Source: Halieaceae bacterium (GTDB taxonomy: Bacteria; Pseudomonadota; Gammaproteobacteria; Pseudomonadales; Halieaceae). From it: a stretch of 64,000 nt of DNA. The notes under the pieces are model-generated. The model ran no database searches, was not told where the DNA came from, and worked only from the letters and a program-made list of their open reading frames with translations. The DNA lies in assembly GCA_902623175.1 (NCBI GenBank), contig CACNSR010000007.1:45636-109635 (forward strand). Reading direction: 5' to 3'. The position numbers and the translations under genes are program-made. Positions 38,029 to 46,392 of the stretch are shown piece after piece. Within the stretch, counting starts at the first letter, position 1. Each line of letters begins with the position of its first letter.

Positions 38029-38874
38029 ATGACCATCGATAACGCCACACAAATAGAATTCTGGAACGGCGAGACGGGTCGCAACTGGGTCACCCACGAT
38101 TCAATCATGGAAGCCATGTTGCAGCCGCTGGGTGAGTCTGTGATGGACACGCTGGCGCCGCAGCCGGGAGAACACGTCCTCGACATTGGCTGTGGTTGTG
38201 GCCACACCTCGCTAAGCCTCGCCGGCCGTGTCGGCGCAGAGGGCTCGGTGACCGGGATCGACATCTCCGCGCCCATGTTGGCCGTCGCAAGTTACTTTGC
38301 CAGGGGGCGCAGCTCGATTCAGTTTGTCGAAGCGGATGCGCAAACCCATGCTTTTGAAGCAGAGCGTTATGACATGGTCTTCTCGCGTTTCGGTGTGATG
38401 TTCTTTGAAGACCCCGTCACAGCTTTCACCAATATCCGCAGCGCCCTACGCGCATCGGGCCGTCTCGCGTTTTGCTGCTGGCGACCTCGCGCTGTGAATC
38501 CGTTTATGACCGTGCCGGCGATGGCGGCCCTCGAGCTGTTACCGGCACCGCCGGAGATGCCACCGCGCACCCCGGGCCCTTTCGCGTTTGAGGAGGCCGA
38601 CTACGTCACGGCAGTGTTAACCAGCGCGGGGTTTGAGAGTGTCGCCGTGACGCCGCTGCAACAACAATTGACCTTTGGACGCGGTTTAAACCTTACCGAT
38701 ATTGTCGAGCGACTGGTGCAGATTGGTCCGATCGCACAGATGGTGCGCGATGCGCCGGAGGAACTGCAGCAACCGGTTCGTGACAAAGTGGTTGATGCGG
38801 TCAAACCGTTCTATAGCGAAGATACAGGCATGACTCTCGATGGCCAATTTTGGCAGGTCACAGCGCGCCCTTAG
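38029..38874 (+). CDS. Class I SAM-dependent methyltransferase
   Basis: 281 aa UbiE/Methyltransf_25-like enzyme. HVLDIGCGCGHTSLSLAGRVG is motif I, GSVTGIDISAPML the acidic ribose-binding strand, and ERYDMVFSRFGVMFFEDPVTAF motif II with the FGVMFF stretch often seen in a small marine gammaproteobacterial clade. The extended C-terminus RGLNLTDIVERLVQIGPIAQM is shared within that clade. Substrate is unknown. It starts 55 bases after the propeller gene and may share its transcript. Confidence 0.83.
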   Translation: MTIDNATQIEFWNGETGRNWVTHDSIMEAMLQPLGESVMDTLAPQPGEHVLDIGCGCGHTSLSLAGRVGAEGSVTGIDISAPMLAVASYFARGRSSIQFVEADAQTHAFEAERYDMVFSRFGVMFFEDPVTAFTNIRSALRASGRLAFCCWRPRAVNPFMTVPAMAALELLPAPPEMPPRTPGPFAFEEADYVTAVLTSAGFESVAVTPLQQQLTFGRGLNLTDIVERLVQIGPIAQMVRDAPEELQQPVRDKVVDAVKPFYSEDTGMTLDGQFWQVTARP

Positions 38875-38955
38875 GCCGAGGGCATCATCACTTATGGCAT
38901 ACTCCGCGCCAATTGGGCTGCGGCTCCTCCCGACTCCTCACACAGGATATTGTTC

Positions 38956-39762
38956 ATGGATACCCAATCTCTCTTTTCTCTGACTGGGCGCACTGCGCTG
39001 GTGACCGGTGGCTCACGGGGCATCGGCAAGATGATCGCCACCGGTTTTATTGCTCAGGGTGCCAAGGTGTACATCTCCAGCCGGAAAGCGGATGTCTGCG
39101 AGGCCGTCGCCGAAGAGTTGGGGCCCAACTGTATTGCCGTACCGCAGGACATCTCTAGCGTGGACGGCTGTAAGGCCTTGGCCGCCACTATGGCTGAGCA
39201 CGAATCCGGCATGGATATTCTCGTGAATAACGCAGGCGCTGCCTGGGGCGAATCCTTTGAGACATTTCCAGAAGCGGGATGGGACAAAGTCATGGACCTT
39301 AATGTGAAGTCGATCTTTTTCTTGACCCAGGCAATGCACGGCCACCTGAAAGCCGGCGCCTCGGACGAACAGCCCTCCAAGGTGATCAATATCGCCTCCA
39401 TCGACGGTCTGCGGCTGAACCCCTGGGAAACCTACAGCTATCAAGCCTCCAAAGCAGCGGTGATCAACCTCACCAAGCGGCTGGCAGCACGACTGGTGAA
39501 AGACTGCATTCATGTCACGGGTATCGCACCAGGCGCGTTTGCCTCTGAAATGAATAAAGCTGCGCGGGATCTGGGTGATATTGTGGGTCAGCACGTGCCG
39601 GCGGGGCGCATCGGTAATGACGAGGACATGGCGGGTGTAGCCATATATCTTGCGTCGCGCGCGGGTAACTACGTGGTGGGCGAGACCATTGCAGTTGATG
39701 GCGGCGTCGTGCACGCCTTCCTCACCGAGAGCTGGGAGGTCGACCCGTCCGGCGCACATTGA
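38956..39762 (+). CDS. SDR-family oxidoreductase (RhlG/FabG-like)
   Basis: 268 aa from the ATG at 38956 with AGGATAT upstream. TGGSRGIGKMIATGF is the cofactor loop and YISSRKADVC with Arg after strand 2 suggests NADP(H). NNAGAAWGESFE, S-x12-YQASK (SYQASKAAVINLTKRLA) and the C-terminal GETIAVDGG complete a classical SDR of the RhlG/3-oxoacyl reductase type. It reads into the strong terminator at 39784. Confidence 0.87.
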   Translation: MDTQSLFSLTGRTALVTGGSRGIGKMIATGFIAQGAKVYISSRKADVCEAVAEELGPNCIAVPQDISSVDGCKALAATMAEHESGMDILVNNAGAAWGESFETFPEAGWDKVMDLNVKSIFFLTQAMHGHLKAGASDEQPSKVINIASIDGLRLNPWETYSYQASKAAVINLTKRLAARLVKDCIHVTGIAPGAFASEMNKAARDLGDIVGQHVPAGRIGNDEDMAGVAIYLASRAGNYVVGETIAVDGGVVHAFLTESWEVDPSGAH

Positions 39763-39783
39763 TCGCCCACAGGACCACCAATC

Positions 39784-39813
39784 AAAAAAGCGAGCTTAAA
39801 GGCTCGCTTTTTT
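39784..39813. terminator. Bidirectional rho-independent terminator
   Basis: AAAAAAGCGAGC (39784-39795), a six-base loop, then GCTCGCTTTTTT (39802-39813). The GC stem is flanked by A- and T-runs on both sides, so it terminates both the SDR gene and the convergent sulfatase gene. Confidence 0.93.
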
Positions 39814-39838
39814 ATTCTTAGGTCAGCGCTCGAGACCG

Positions 39839-41368
39839 TTACTCGGCGCGTTCGTATAGCTGCTCCATCAACTGATCGATGGTAAAGGTCGCCGGGCGCT
39901 GCCGGGGTGGATACACCTTCAGCGTCTCGAGAAAACCCTGTAGCTGCACCCGCGCCATGGTCAAACGCGGCAGTGCGGTGCGAACCCACCAGTCGTTGTA
40001 AGTGTTGGAATGCTCGTCAGCCCGCTCGAAGGGGTCACGGCGCAAATGAAACACCTTTGGAATCCGTAGCGTTTGGAACTGCTCTCGCCACACATCAAAT
40101 TCCTTGGCGCGCTGCTCGGCAAAGACCACCTTCCAATCACCGACCCGCATAGCGGTCAATAACCCGTCGTCGCTCCAGTAGTAAAAGGTGTTCCTTGGGC
40201 CGCGGGCCGCCTCACCGGTGAGATAAGGCAGAAAGTCGTAGCCATCCAAGTGGTTATGATAGTCGCGGCCATTGATGTTCACGCCGGCCTTCAGTTCTTC
40301 GGTCACCGTCGGTCGACCCGCCGCAGTCATAAGCGTGGGCACCCAGTCTTCGTGCGACATCATGTCGTTAACGATCGTGCCCGCGGGGATTTTGCCCGGC
40401 CAACGAATCATGGCCGGCACCCGGAAGCCGCCCTCCCAGTTGGTGTTCTTCTCGCTTCTGAAGGGCGTGATCGCCGCGTCAGGCCAAGTGTTGAAGTGCG
40501 GTCCATTGTCGGTGCTGTAAAAAACGATCGTGTTGTCAGCGATGCCGAGCTCATCGAGCTGATCCAGCAGTCGGCCAACGAGATTGTCGTGGCCCACCAT
40601 GGCGTCGTTATAAAACCCCTGACCGGACAAGCCCTCTTCCTCTTCCGGGGTGTGCGTCCAAAAGTGCATGCGGGTGGAGTTGAACCATACGAAGAAGGGT
40701 TTGTCGTCTTCGGCGGCGCGCCGAATAAACTGCTGGGCACTGTCGAGGAACTCGAGATCAACCGTCTCCATGCGCTTTTTGTTTAGCGGGCCGGTGTCGG
40801 TCACTCGGCCATCAGCAAAGCTGTGCACGACTCCGCGGGGGCCAAAGCGCTCACGAAAAGCCGGGGTCTGCGGGTAATCAGGATCCTCGGGCTCTTCCTC
40901 GGCGTTTAGGTGATACAGATTGCCAAAGAACTCGTCGAAGCCATGCTCGGTGGGTAAGAACTCGTTGCGGTCACCTAGGTGATTCTTGCCAAACTGCCCC
41001 GTGGCATAACCTTGTTCTTTGAGGAGCGTGGCAAGGGTCACATCTTCAGGCCGGATGCCCAGATCAGCGCCCGGCACACCGACCTTTGTCAGGCCTGTGC
41101 GAATCGGGGACTGTCCGGTAATGAAGGCAGAACGTCCCGCAGTGCAGCTTTGCTGCCCATAGTAGTCGGTGAACTTGGCGCCCTCGTTAGCAATACGGTC
41201 AATGTTGGGGGTTTGGTAGCCCATCATGCCCATGTTGTTGGTGGACAAATTCCAGAAACCAATGTCGTCACCCCAAATCACCAAAATGTTGGGACGCTCC
41301 ATTGCGCCTGCCGCGGCGCTTAACCACCCGATCAGTAAGGCAACTACCTGCAAAATCTGACGCAACAT
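39839..41368 (-). CDS. Exported sulfatase (arylsulfatase family)
   Basis: 509 aa with signal peptide (to about AAAGA, residue 22). The formylglycine site is SCTAGRSAF (C-x-A-x-R type), following NILVIWGDDIGFWN with the first metal Asp pair. HFWTHTPE, STDNGPHFN (the DN metal pair), FRSEKNTNWEGGFRVP and KVVFAEQ complete the S1 family. The cysteine must be converted to formylglycine by FGE or an anSME, neither encoded here. Targets are probably sulfated organics in seawater polysaccharides, but closeness to arylsulfatases means a small aryl ester is also possible. Confidence 0.9.
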   Translation of the reverse strand: MLRQILQVVALLIGWLSAAAGAMERPNILVIWGDDIGFWNLSTNNMGMMGYQTPNIDRIANEGAKFTDYYGQQSCTAGRSAFITGQSPIRTGLTKVGVPGADLGIRPEDVTLATLLKEQGYATGQFGKNHLGDRNEFLPTEHGFDEFFGNLYHLNAEEEPEDPDYPQTPAFRERFGPRGVVHSFADGRVTDTGPLNKKRMETVDLEFLDSAQQFIRRAAEDDKPFFVWFNSTRMHFWTHTPEEEEGLSGQGFYNDAMVGHDNLVGRLLDQLDELGIADNTIVFYSTDNGPHFNTWPDAAITPFRSEKNTNWEGGFRVPAMIRWPGKIPAGTIVNDMMSHEDWVPTLMTAAGRPTVTEELKAGVNINGRDYHNHLDGYDFLPYLTGEAARGPRNTFYYWSDDGLLTAMRVGDWKVVFAEQRAKEFDVWREQFQTLRIPKVFHLRRDPFERADEHSNTYNDWWVRTALPRLTMARVQLQGFLETLKVYPPRQRPATFTIDQLMEQLYERAE

Positions 41369-41492
41369 GCATCTCCCTGAAGTGACTTCATTATTGAGAA
41401 GGGGCGCAAGATTAACCTAACCGATAGCAATAGGCGATGCGGACAGCCCCTTGTAGGAGGCTTATAGTGCAGCCCGTTCGGGAGGAATCGTC

Positions 41493-42105
41493 ATGGGAGC
41501 AGTGGTGTTCAAGGGGCAGTCGGTGCTTCCCGGAAAAGTGGTGTTCATAGGCAAAAACTACGCCGCCCATATCGAGGAAATGGCATCAGCCACCGCCGAG
41601 AACATGGTCGTGTTCATGAAGCCGGCGACGTCTTTCGGTACTGCGTTGTTCGCAGCACTCGACGAGCGGCTGCACTACGCGGGAGAGATTTGCCTCCTGA
41701 TGCAGGGAAGTGAGGTCATAGGCGTCGGCTTTGGTCTGGATCTCACCAAGCGTGACACCCAGGAAAAATTGAAGGCCGCTGGGCTCCCTTGGGAGCGCAG
41801 CAAAGCGTTCACCGGGTCGGCATTGTTCAGCGAGTTTGTCACAGCGCCCGAGGACCTCACTCAACTCGGCGTGGAATTGGTGGTCGACGACGCCGTGCGA
41901 CAAAAGGGCGATGTCAGCCTCATGCTTTACCCACCCCGGCGTGATTTTCAAGGAACTCAATCAATTTCTAGTTCTAGAAGACTTCGACATCGTCATGACC
42001 GGCGCGCCGGCAGGGGTGGGCGCGGTCCAAGCGGGAGAACGGTTCTGCGGGCGAGTGCTACATGGTGAGCAGGAACTGGTCAGTGTCGAATGGCTGGCCC
42101 AGTAG
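41493..42105 (+). pseudogene. Fumarylacetoacetate hydrolase-family protein, frameshifted
   Basis: The first frame reads VVFIGKNYAAHIEEMASA..., the FAH/YcgM pattern, up to QKGDVSLMLY near 41930, then turns to nonsense. The FAH C-terminus continues at once in another frame: HPGVIFKELNQFLVLEDFDI, MTGAPAGVGAVQAGER and HGEQELVSVEWLAQ to the stop at 42103-42105. Removing one C from the run at 41931 (TAC CCACCCC) restores a single 203-residue protein. GGAGG precedes the ATG at 41493. Members act as acylpyruvate hydrolases or oxaloacetate decarboxylases/tautomerases. Either a real inactivating insertion or a sequencing error. Confidence 0.82.
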
Positions 42106-42184
42106 CGTCGATGAATTTTCTGTTTCAGTGATTGTCACGCGCTGGCTTTTTCAGTAACGTCGAAGAAACCAGTGAGCGAGGCTC

Positions 42185-42736
42185 ATGCAAGCGATTCTCA
42201 AGCTGGACGTGTCGGGTCAACCCCGGGGGTGGCTAACACTGAACGAGGCGGTGACGGCCTACGCCCGCGGCGATGTTCTGTATGGCATCGGGGCATCCCT
42301 TACCCCAGTATTCGGAGGAATCCAGCGCCTCACCGGTATTCGCTCGGAAATTATCCTGCAGCCGATTGTCGCGCTCGAAGGGCGGGTGATGAATCACTTC
42401 ACGCCGCCGCTGTGCAATCGCACGCTGTTTCGGCGCGATGACCACCGTTGCCTTTACTGCGGAGGTCAGTTCAGCCGCAGTGAACTCACCCGGGATCATG
42501 TCGTGCCTATTTCCCGCGGCGGCAGCGATAAATGGGAAAACGTGGTCGCGGCCTGCAAGCGCTGTAACTGGTTAAAAGATTGCCAGACGCCTGAAGAAGC
42601 ACACATGCCGCTACTCGCTGTGCCCTTTAGGCCCAACACTTACGAGTGGCACTACCTGGCCAAGGAGCGGGTCCTGGCGGATCAGATGGAGTATCTCTCT
42701 CAGCAGTTCAAGGCCGAGCGAGACTGGGCCAACTAA
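42185..42736 (+). CDS. HNH endonuclease-domain protein
   Basis: 183 aa. The HNH module is at about 80-140: CLYCGGQFSRSELTRDHVVPISRGGSDKWENVVAACKRCN, with paired CxxC zinc knuckles around the DH...N...CN core. The N-terminal 75 residues (ILKLDVSGQPRGWLTLNEAVTAYARGDVLY) and the C-terminal FRPNTYEWHYLAKERVLADQMEYL are conserved in a stand-alone chromosomal group not tied to phage. No methylase or phage gene is near. Role is unknown. Confidence 0.83.
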   Translation: MQAILKLDVSGQPRGWLTLNEAVTAYARGDVLYGIGASLTPVFGGIQRLTGIRSEIILQPIVALEGRVMNHFTPPLCNRTLFRRDDHRCLYCGGQFSRSELTRDHVVPISRGGSDKWENVVAACKRCNWLKDCQTPEEAHMPLLAVPFRPNTYEWHYLAKERVLADQMEYLSQQFKAERDWAN

Positions 42737-42941
42737 CGCTACTCCCAAGCTCTTTTACCCCAAAACAGGCCCTACCACTTTGACGGCACTCGGTTGCAGT
42801 GGTGATCGGTCACGCAACCCTCCGCGTACGAAGAGTTGTTCGAAGCTCGCGCTTTCTATCAATAAATTGCGTTGGGTATCGGATACGCTAAACGCGTGTA
42901 AGCGTAGCGTGACTCGATTTTGAAAAGGAACCCTGATCACT

Positions 42942-43445
42942 GTGGCCACTGATAAGATCATTTCATTGATTGGCATGCCGGGTAGCGGTAAGAGCACCAT
43001 CGGCACCGCCTTGGCCGCGCGGCTTGATCTCGAGCTAGTCGATGCGGATGGCTTGATCGAGGCGCAAGAAGGACTGTCACTGCAAGAAATCGTGGATAGC
43101 AAGGGCAACGCGACTTTCAGGGCGGTCGAGGAGCAGGTATTAACCAGCATGCCTCTGTTCCCTTCGGTCATCTCCACCGGCGGCTCCGTGGTGTACAGCG
43201 AAGCCATCATGGCGCGGCTAAGCGCTGCCTCCACCGTGGTGTACCTGCGCGCGCAATTCGACACGATTGAGTACCGCGTGTCCCTCGCACCCCAACGCGG
43301 AATAGCTGCCGACGGCGAACAGACCCTTCATGACCTTTACGAGGAGCGGGTGCCTCTCTACGATCGTTACGGTGAAATCGTGATTGACTGCGATGACGCA
43401 ACGCCTGACGAGATTGTCGAGACTATCGCTGCGCAATTAAGCTGA
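42942..43445 (+). CDS. Shikimate kinase-like protein
   Basis: 167 aa from a GTG at 42942 with AAAAGGAA upstream. P-loop GMPGSGKST at 11-19, the shikimate-binding pair DADGLIEAQEG, and the lid RVPLYDRYGE match AroK. The canonical GGG loop is changed to STGGSVVYSE and the R/K-rich lid is shortened, so it is a divergent member. It is not beside aroB, where gammaproteobacterial aroK normally lies, so a paralogue or another small-molecule kinase is possible. Confidence 0.75.
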   Translation: MATDKIISLIGMPGSGKSTIGTALAARLDLELVDADGLIEAQEGLSLQEIVDSKGNATFRAVEEQVLTSMPLFPSVISTGGSVVYSEAIMARLSAASTVVYLRAQFDTIEYRVSLAPQRGIAADGEQTLHDLYEERVPLYDRYGEIVIDCDDATPDEIVETIAAQLS

Positions 43446-43555
43446 CGCTCTCCCTCTCAAGACCGCCTTCTAGCCGATAAGCCACCGGCTGTTGCATTAA
43501 CCAACCACCTGCGTGCTCCAATGCGAGTAGGCACGGGCGGGTGAAAGCGCCCCGA

Positions 43556-43583
43556 TTGCGGCACCGCGTTATCAGACTAAAAT
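43556..43583 (+). promoter_or_regulatory. Putative sigma-70 promoter
   Basis: TTGCGG at 43556-43561, 16 bases, TAAAAT at 43578-43583. It lies 180 bases upstream of the small gene at 43763, implying a long leader or a separate small RNA. Confidence 0.4.
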
Positions 43584-43589
43584 CGCCAA

Positions 43590-43737
43590 TAGAAACCCCT
43601 CTTTATACATCCAAAACGAGCATAGCACCTAGCTTAATTTGTTATGTGCGACATAGCCCTTAAGACCAAAAAATTTCTTGTGACCTGCATGACACTGCGC
43701 TCTGATGTCGCGACCCAGCGGCCGTCGCTGGTCTTTT
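43590..43737 (+). ncRNA. Candidate small RNA or structured leader
   Basis: Between the putative promoter and the small downstream gene there is no ORF. TATGT-gcg-ACATA forms a hairpin near 43641-43653. GACCCAGCG-gccgt-CGCTGGTC followed by TTTT (43712-43737) looks like an intrinsic terminator just 25 bases before the next start codon. A transcript of about 145 bases is therefore possible, or the hairpin may attenuate the downstream gene. It matches no RNA family I recognise. Confidence 0.35.
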
Positions 43738-43762
43738 GTTCAGGATCATCGGGAGGTGGTTT

Positions 43763-43993
43763 ATGGGTGAGAGAGATACCACTGCGGTAACAGAAGAACA
43801 GACCGAGGAGTTTTTTGAGCCGAGTCTAGGCGAACTGGCGTACGAGGACTTTGAATCACTGGACTTTGCCGAGGCGGTCACCGAAAAAGCGCTGAAAGCG
43901 GCGAAGCGTCGACGGGCTGAGGAGCGACTCGAGATGCTGAAACTGCGAGAGGAGCTCGGCGATTACGACCTAGATTTCGGCGACGAACTCTAG
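43763..43993 (+). CDS. Small acidic protein, PA3496-like
   Basis: 76 aa from the ATG at 43763, preceded by GGGAGGTGG. The N-terminus is acidic (EEQTEEFFEPSLGELAYEDFESLDF) and the C-terminus KAAKRRRAEERLEMLKLREELGDYDLDF resembles the Arg-rich helix plus acidic tail of the PA3496 family. No membrane segment. Function is unknown. It may be under control of the terminator-like hairpin directly upstream. Confidence 0.55.
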   Translation: MGERDTTAVTEEQTEEFFEPSLGELAYEDFESLDFAEAVTEKALKAAKRRRAEERLEMLKLREELGDYDLDFGDEL

Positions 43994-43994
43994 G

Positions 43995-44846
43995 TCATAC
44001 AGACCCTTGAGCGGCGTTTTTGGTTTGTTCACGAATTTCCTGCTGCCACTCGAAAACGTTGAGCTCGATAAAGACGAAGGCGAATAGCCAGAGCGCAGCG
44101 TCCCAGAAGTCCAAGAAATCGCCCTTGAAGCCCCAGTAAATCGCAGCCACTACCAGCGTGGTGTACAGCACGACCTTCAGACTGTTGGCGAGACGCACCA
44201 TCGATCGGGAGCCCCCTCCCCATCGGGTCAGTAATCTCACTTCGATCTCTAATAAGATCACCACCAGAATCCACGCAGCAGAATTAATGACGTCCACGAG
44301 CGCTAGTCGCTGACCTTCAAGTAACCCCGCGGGCGAGGCGATCACCCCGTCGAGGCCGGTAACAAGCCGGGTATCAGCACCAAACTGGCCACAGTTCTCG
44401 GCTGTGAGCGACATAAAATCGTCGAGCTTGACCATGTAGGACCAGCCGTCACTGACCCGCGTACAGGCCTCTCCCACCAATAGCTCACTAGGCAACAACG
44501 TGAGCCACTCCCCAAAGTAGCCCAGAAACGCCATCACGATCGCCGCGGTACACAGCATGCGCATACCGTGAATACCAAACCGCAGGAGGCCCTTTAAGCG
44601 GTCGTAGGGGATGACTGCCGTTTCAAGCTCAAATAGGAGTAACAAGATGACCCAGGCAAGGGTGTCCAAGGTGGCGGAGAAGAGTCGCACCCCCATCACC
44701 ACGTCCTCGCCGCTCGCGAGGGCAAATCGCGCGCTTCCGATTTCTTCCGCGAGAAATAGGAAGATATTCAATGACAGCAGCGCATAGGTGATATATTTCA
44801 CCCAGAGAAAAATCTGATGACCGACGCTTGAATCCGTCACACGCAA
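43995..44846 (-). CDS. Integral membrane protein of unknown function
   Basis: 283 aa with about six hydrophobic segments (residues 15-32, 55-72, 88-110, 185-203, 222-240 and 245-265). A periplasmic-looking loop between segments 3 and 4 carries two cysteines (EACTRVSDG, ENCGQFG) that could form a disulfide. Repeated 'LLLFELETAV' and 'ILLEIEVRLL' motifs suggest an internal duplication. The start is ambiguous (TTG 44846 or GTG 44840). No family recognised. It abuts the convergent small acidic protein. Confidence 0.7.
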   Translation of the reverse strand: MRVTDSSVGHQIFLWVKYITYALLSLNIFLFLAEEIGSARFALASGEDVVMGVRLFSATLDTLAWVILLLLFELETAVIPYDRLKGLLRFGIHGMRMLCTAAIVMAFLGYFGEWLTLLPSELLVGEACTRVSDGWSYMVKLDDFMSLTAENCGQFGADTRLVTGLDGVIASPAGLLEGQRLALVDVINSAAWILVVILLEIEVRLLTRWGGGSRSMVRLANSLKVVLYTTLVVAAIYWGFKGDFLDFWDAALWLFAFVFIELNVFEWQQEIREQTKNAAQGSV

Positions 44847-44885
44847 TGACCGAATGACAATCGGAGCAGTCTTGCTGACACCGCG

Positions 44886-46316
44886 TTATACCTGAAGGAG
44901 CAGGTGCTCGCGCTCCCAGGAGCTGATCACGCGGTTGAACTCTTCGAACTCATCGAGCTTCACTGCGGCGTATGCGCGCATAAAGAGCTCGCCGATCATG
45001 GCCTGCAGCTCGGGGGTGTTGTTCAGCTTTCGCACGCCCTCTTCCAACGTCCGCGCAACACCAACACTGTCCTCGTTGGCAGTACCCTGATGCGGTTCGG
45101 TGGGTTGCAAATGCTGCCGCATGCCCAAAAGACCACTGGCCAGCGTCGCCGTTATCGCCAGATAAGGATTGGCATCTACACCCGGGAAACGATTTTCGAT
45201 TCGTAGATTCGCGGGATCAGAATTGGGCACCCGGAATGCAGTGGTGCGATTATCAAAGCCCCAACTCAAGTTGATCGGTGCCGAGATATCGGGCGCAAGG
45301 CGACGGTATGAGTTCACGTTGGGCGCATAGAGGCTGATGAGCTCAGGCGTGTACCGCTGCAGACCACCCATGAACTCCATCATCGCCTGGCTCGGCTGAC
45401 CGTCGTCGGTGGCAAAGATATTTTTGCCCGTCTCGAGGTCTATCACACTCTGATGAATGTGCATCGCCGAACCCGGCTCGCGCTGCATGGGCTTCGCCAT
45501 GAACGTCGCGTACATGTTGTATCGTTGCGCGGTCTCGCGCACCGTGCGCTTGAAGACAAAGACCTGGTCAGCCATCGCCAGCGGGTCGCCATGATTGAAG
45601 TTGATCTCCAACTGGGCGGCGCCGTTCTCATGAATCAACGTATCGACATCCAGCTGCTGCTGGTCTGCAAAGTCGTACATGTCCTCCACGAAATCCTCAA
45701 ACTCTGCAACGGCATCGATGCTGTAGGAAAGACGTGCGACCTCGCGGCGACCTGAACGACCCTTGGGCGGCATCAGCTCATAGTCGGGGTCGGTATTTTT
45801 ATTGACCAAATAAAACTCCACCTCGGGCGCCACCACCGGCTTGAGGCCGGCCTCTTCATAGAGCCCCAGCACATAACGCAGCACGTTGCGGGTCGATAGC
45901 GGATGCAGATCGCCATCGGCCTTGTAGCAATCAGCAATCACCTGCCCGGTTGGTTCACGGCCCCAGGGCACCAGTCTCAGGGTAGAGGCGTCGGGTCTGA
46001 GCAGCATGTCGGTATCGGTTGGCTCAACGAAATCCCAATGGTCATCGGTGTACTCACCAGTTACGGTTTGCACCATGATGGATTCAGGCAGCTTGATTTC
46101 CCGGTTCGCAGTGAATTGGTGCGCCGGAATAAATTTGCCACGGGCATTGCCCGTCATATCAGGGACGAGACATTCCACCTCGGAGATTTTGTGCTCTTTC
46201 AGCCACGCCTCAATAGTGGCCATATCAGCAGAAGGCACCTGTGACGCGTCATTCGCGCCCTCAGGACTGTAAGCACCTGCTTGATTGGATGCCGTTTTAT
46301 GGTTCGGCTCACTCAT
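44886..46316 (-). CDS. puuA: Gamma-glutamylputrescine synthetase (glutamine synthetase family)
   Basis: 476 aa from the ATG at 46316; an open frame upstream overlaps the divergent gene. Glutamine-synthetase fold: DMTGNARGKFIPA (beta-grasp), APEVEFYLVNK (metal site 1), ENGAAQLEINFNHGDPL, KPMQREPGSAMHIHQSV (metal site, H), and RRLAPDISAPINLSWGFDNRTTAFRVP, NLRIENRFPGVDANPYLA. The long N-terminal loop and R/N pattern place it with PuuA-type enzymes, which ligate glutamate to putrescine. The divergent neighbour is the PuuB oxidase, supporting the polyamine role. The classical adenylylation Tyr site is absent. Confidence 0.8.
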   Translation of the reverse strand: MSEPNHKTASNQAGAYSPEGANDASQVPSADMATIEAWLKEHKISEVECLVPDMTGNARGKFIPAHQFTANREIKLPESIMVQTVTGEYTDDHWDFVEPTDTDMLLRPDASTLRLVPWGREPTGQVIADCYKADGDLHPLSTRNVLRYVLGLYEEAGLKPVVAPEVEFYLVNKNTDPDYELMPPKGRSGRREVARLSYSIDAVAEFEDFVEDMYDFADQQQLDVDTLIHENGAAQLEINFNHGDPLAMADQVFVFKRTVRETAQRYNMYATFMAKPMQREPGSAMHIHQSVIDLETGKNIFATDDGQPSQAMMEFMGGLQRYTPELISLYAPNVNSYRRLAPDISAPINLSWGFDNRTTAFRVPNSDPANLRIENRFPGVDANPYLAITATLASGLLGMRQHLQPTEPHQGTANEDSVGVARTLEEGVRKLNNTPELQAMIGELFMRAYAAVKLDEFEEFNRVISSWEREHLLLQV

Positions 46317-46392
46317 GACGCCCCGCGGGCAGCTCAACGAGCGCACAGTATCGGATGGCGTCTCGATACCAGCAAGCGGCATAATGCCAACC

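Noticed and set aside
39013..39759. 248-codon minus-strand frame opposite the SDR gene.
   Set aside because: Composition and codon pattern follow the SDR gene on the other strand; no recognisable domain.
42755..43264. 169-codon minus-strand frame opposite the shikimate-kinase-like gene, with an open C-terminal part in the gap before it.
   Set aside because: Low-complexity Ser/Leu antisense sequence; the part outside the gene has no start signal or homology.
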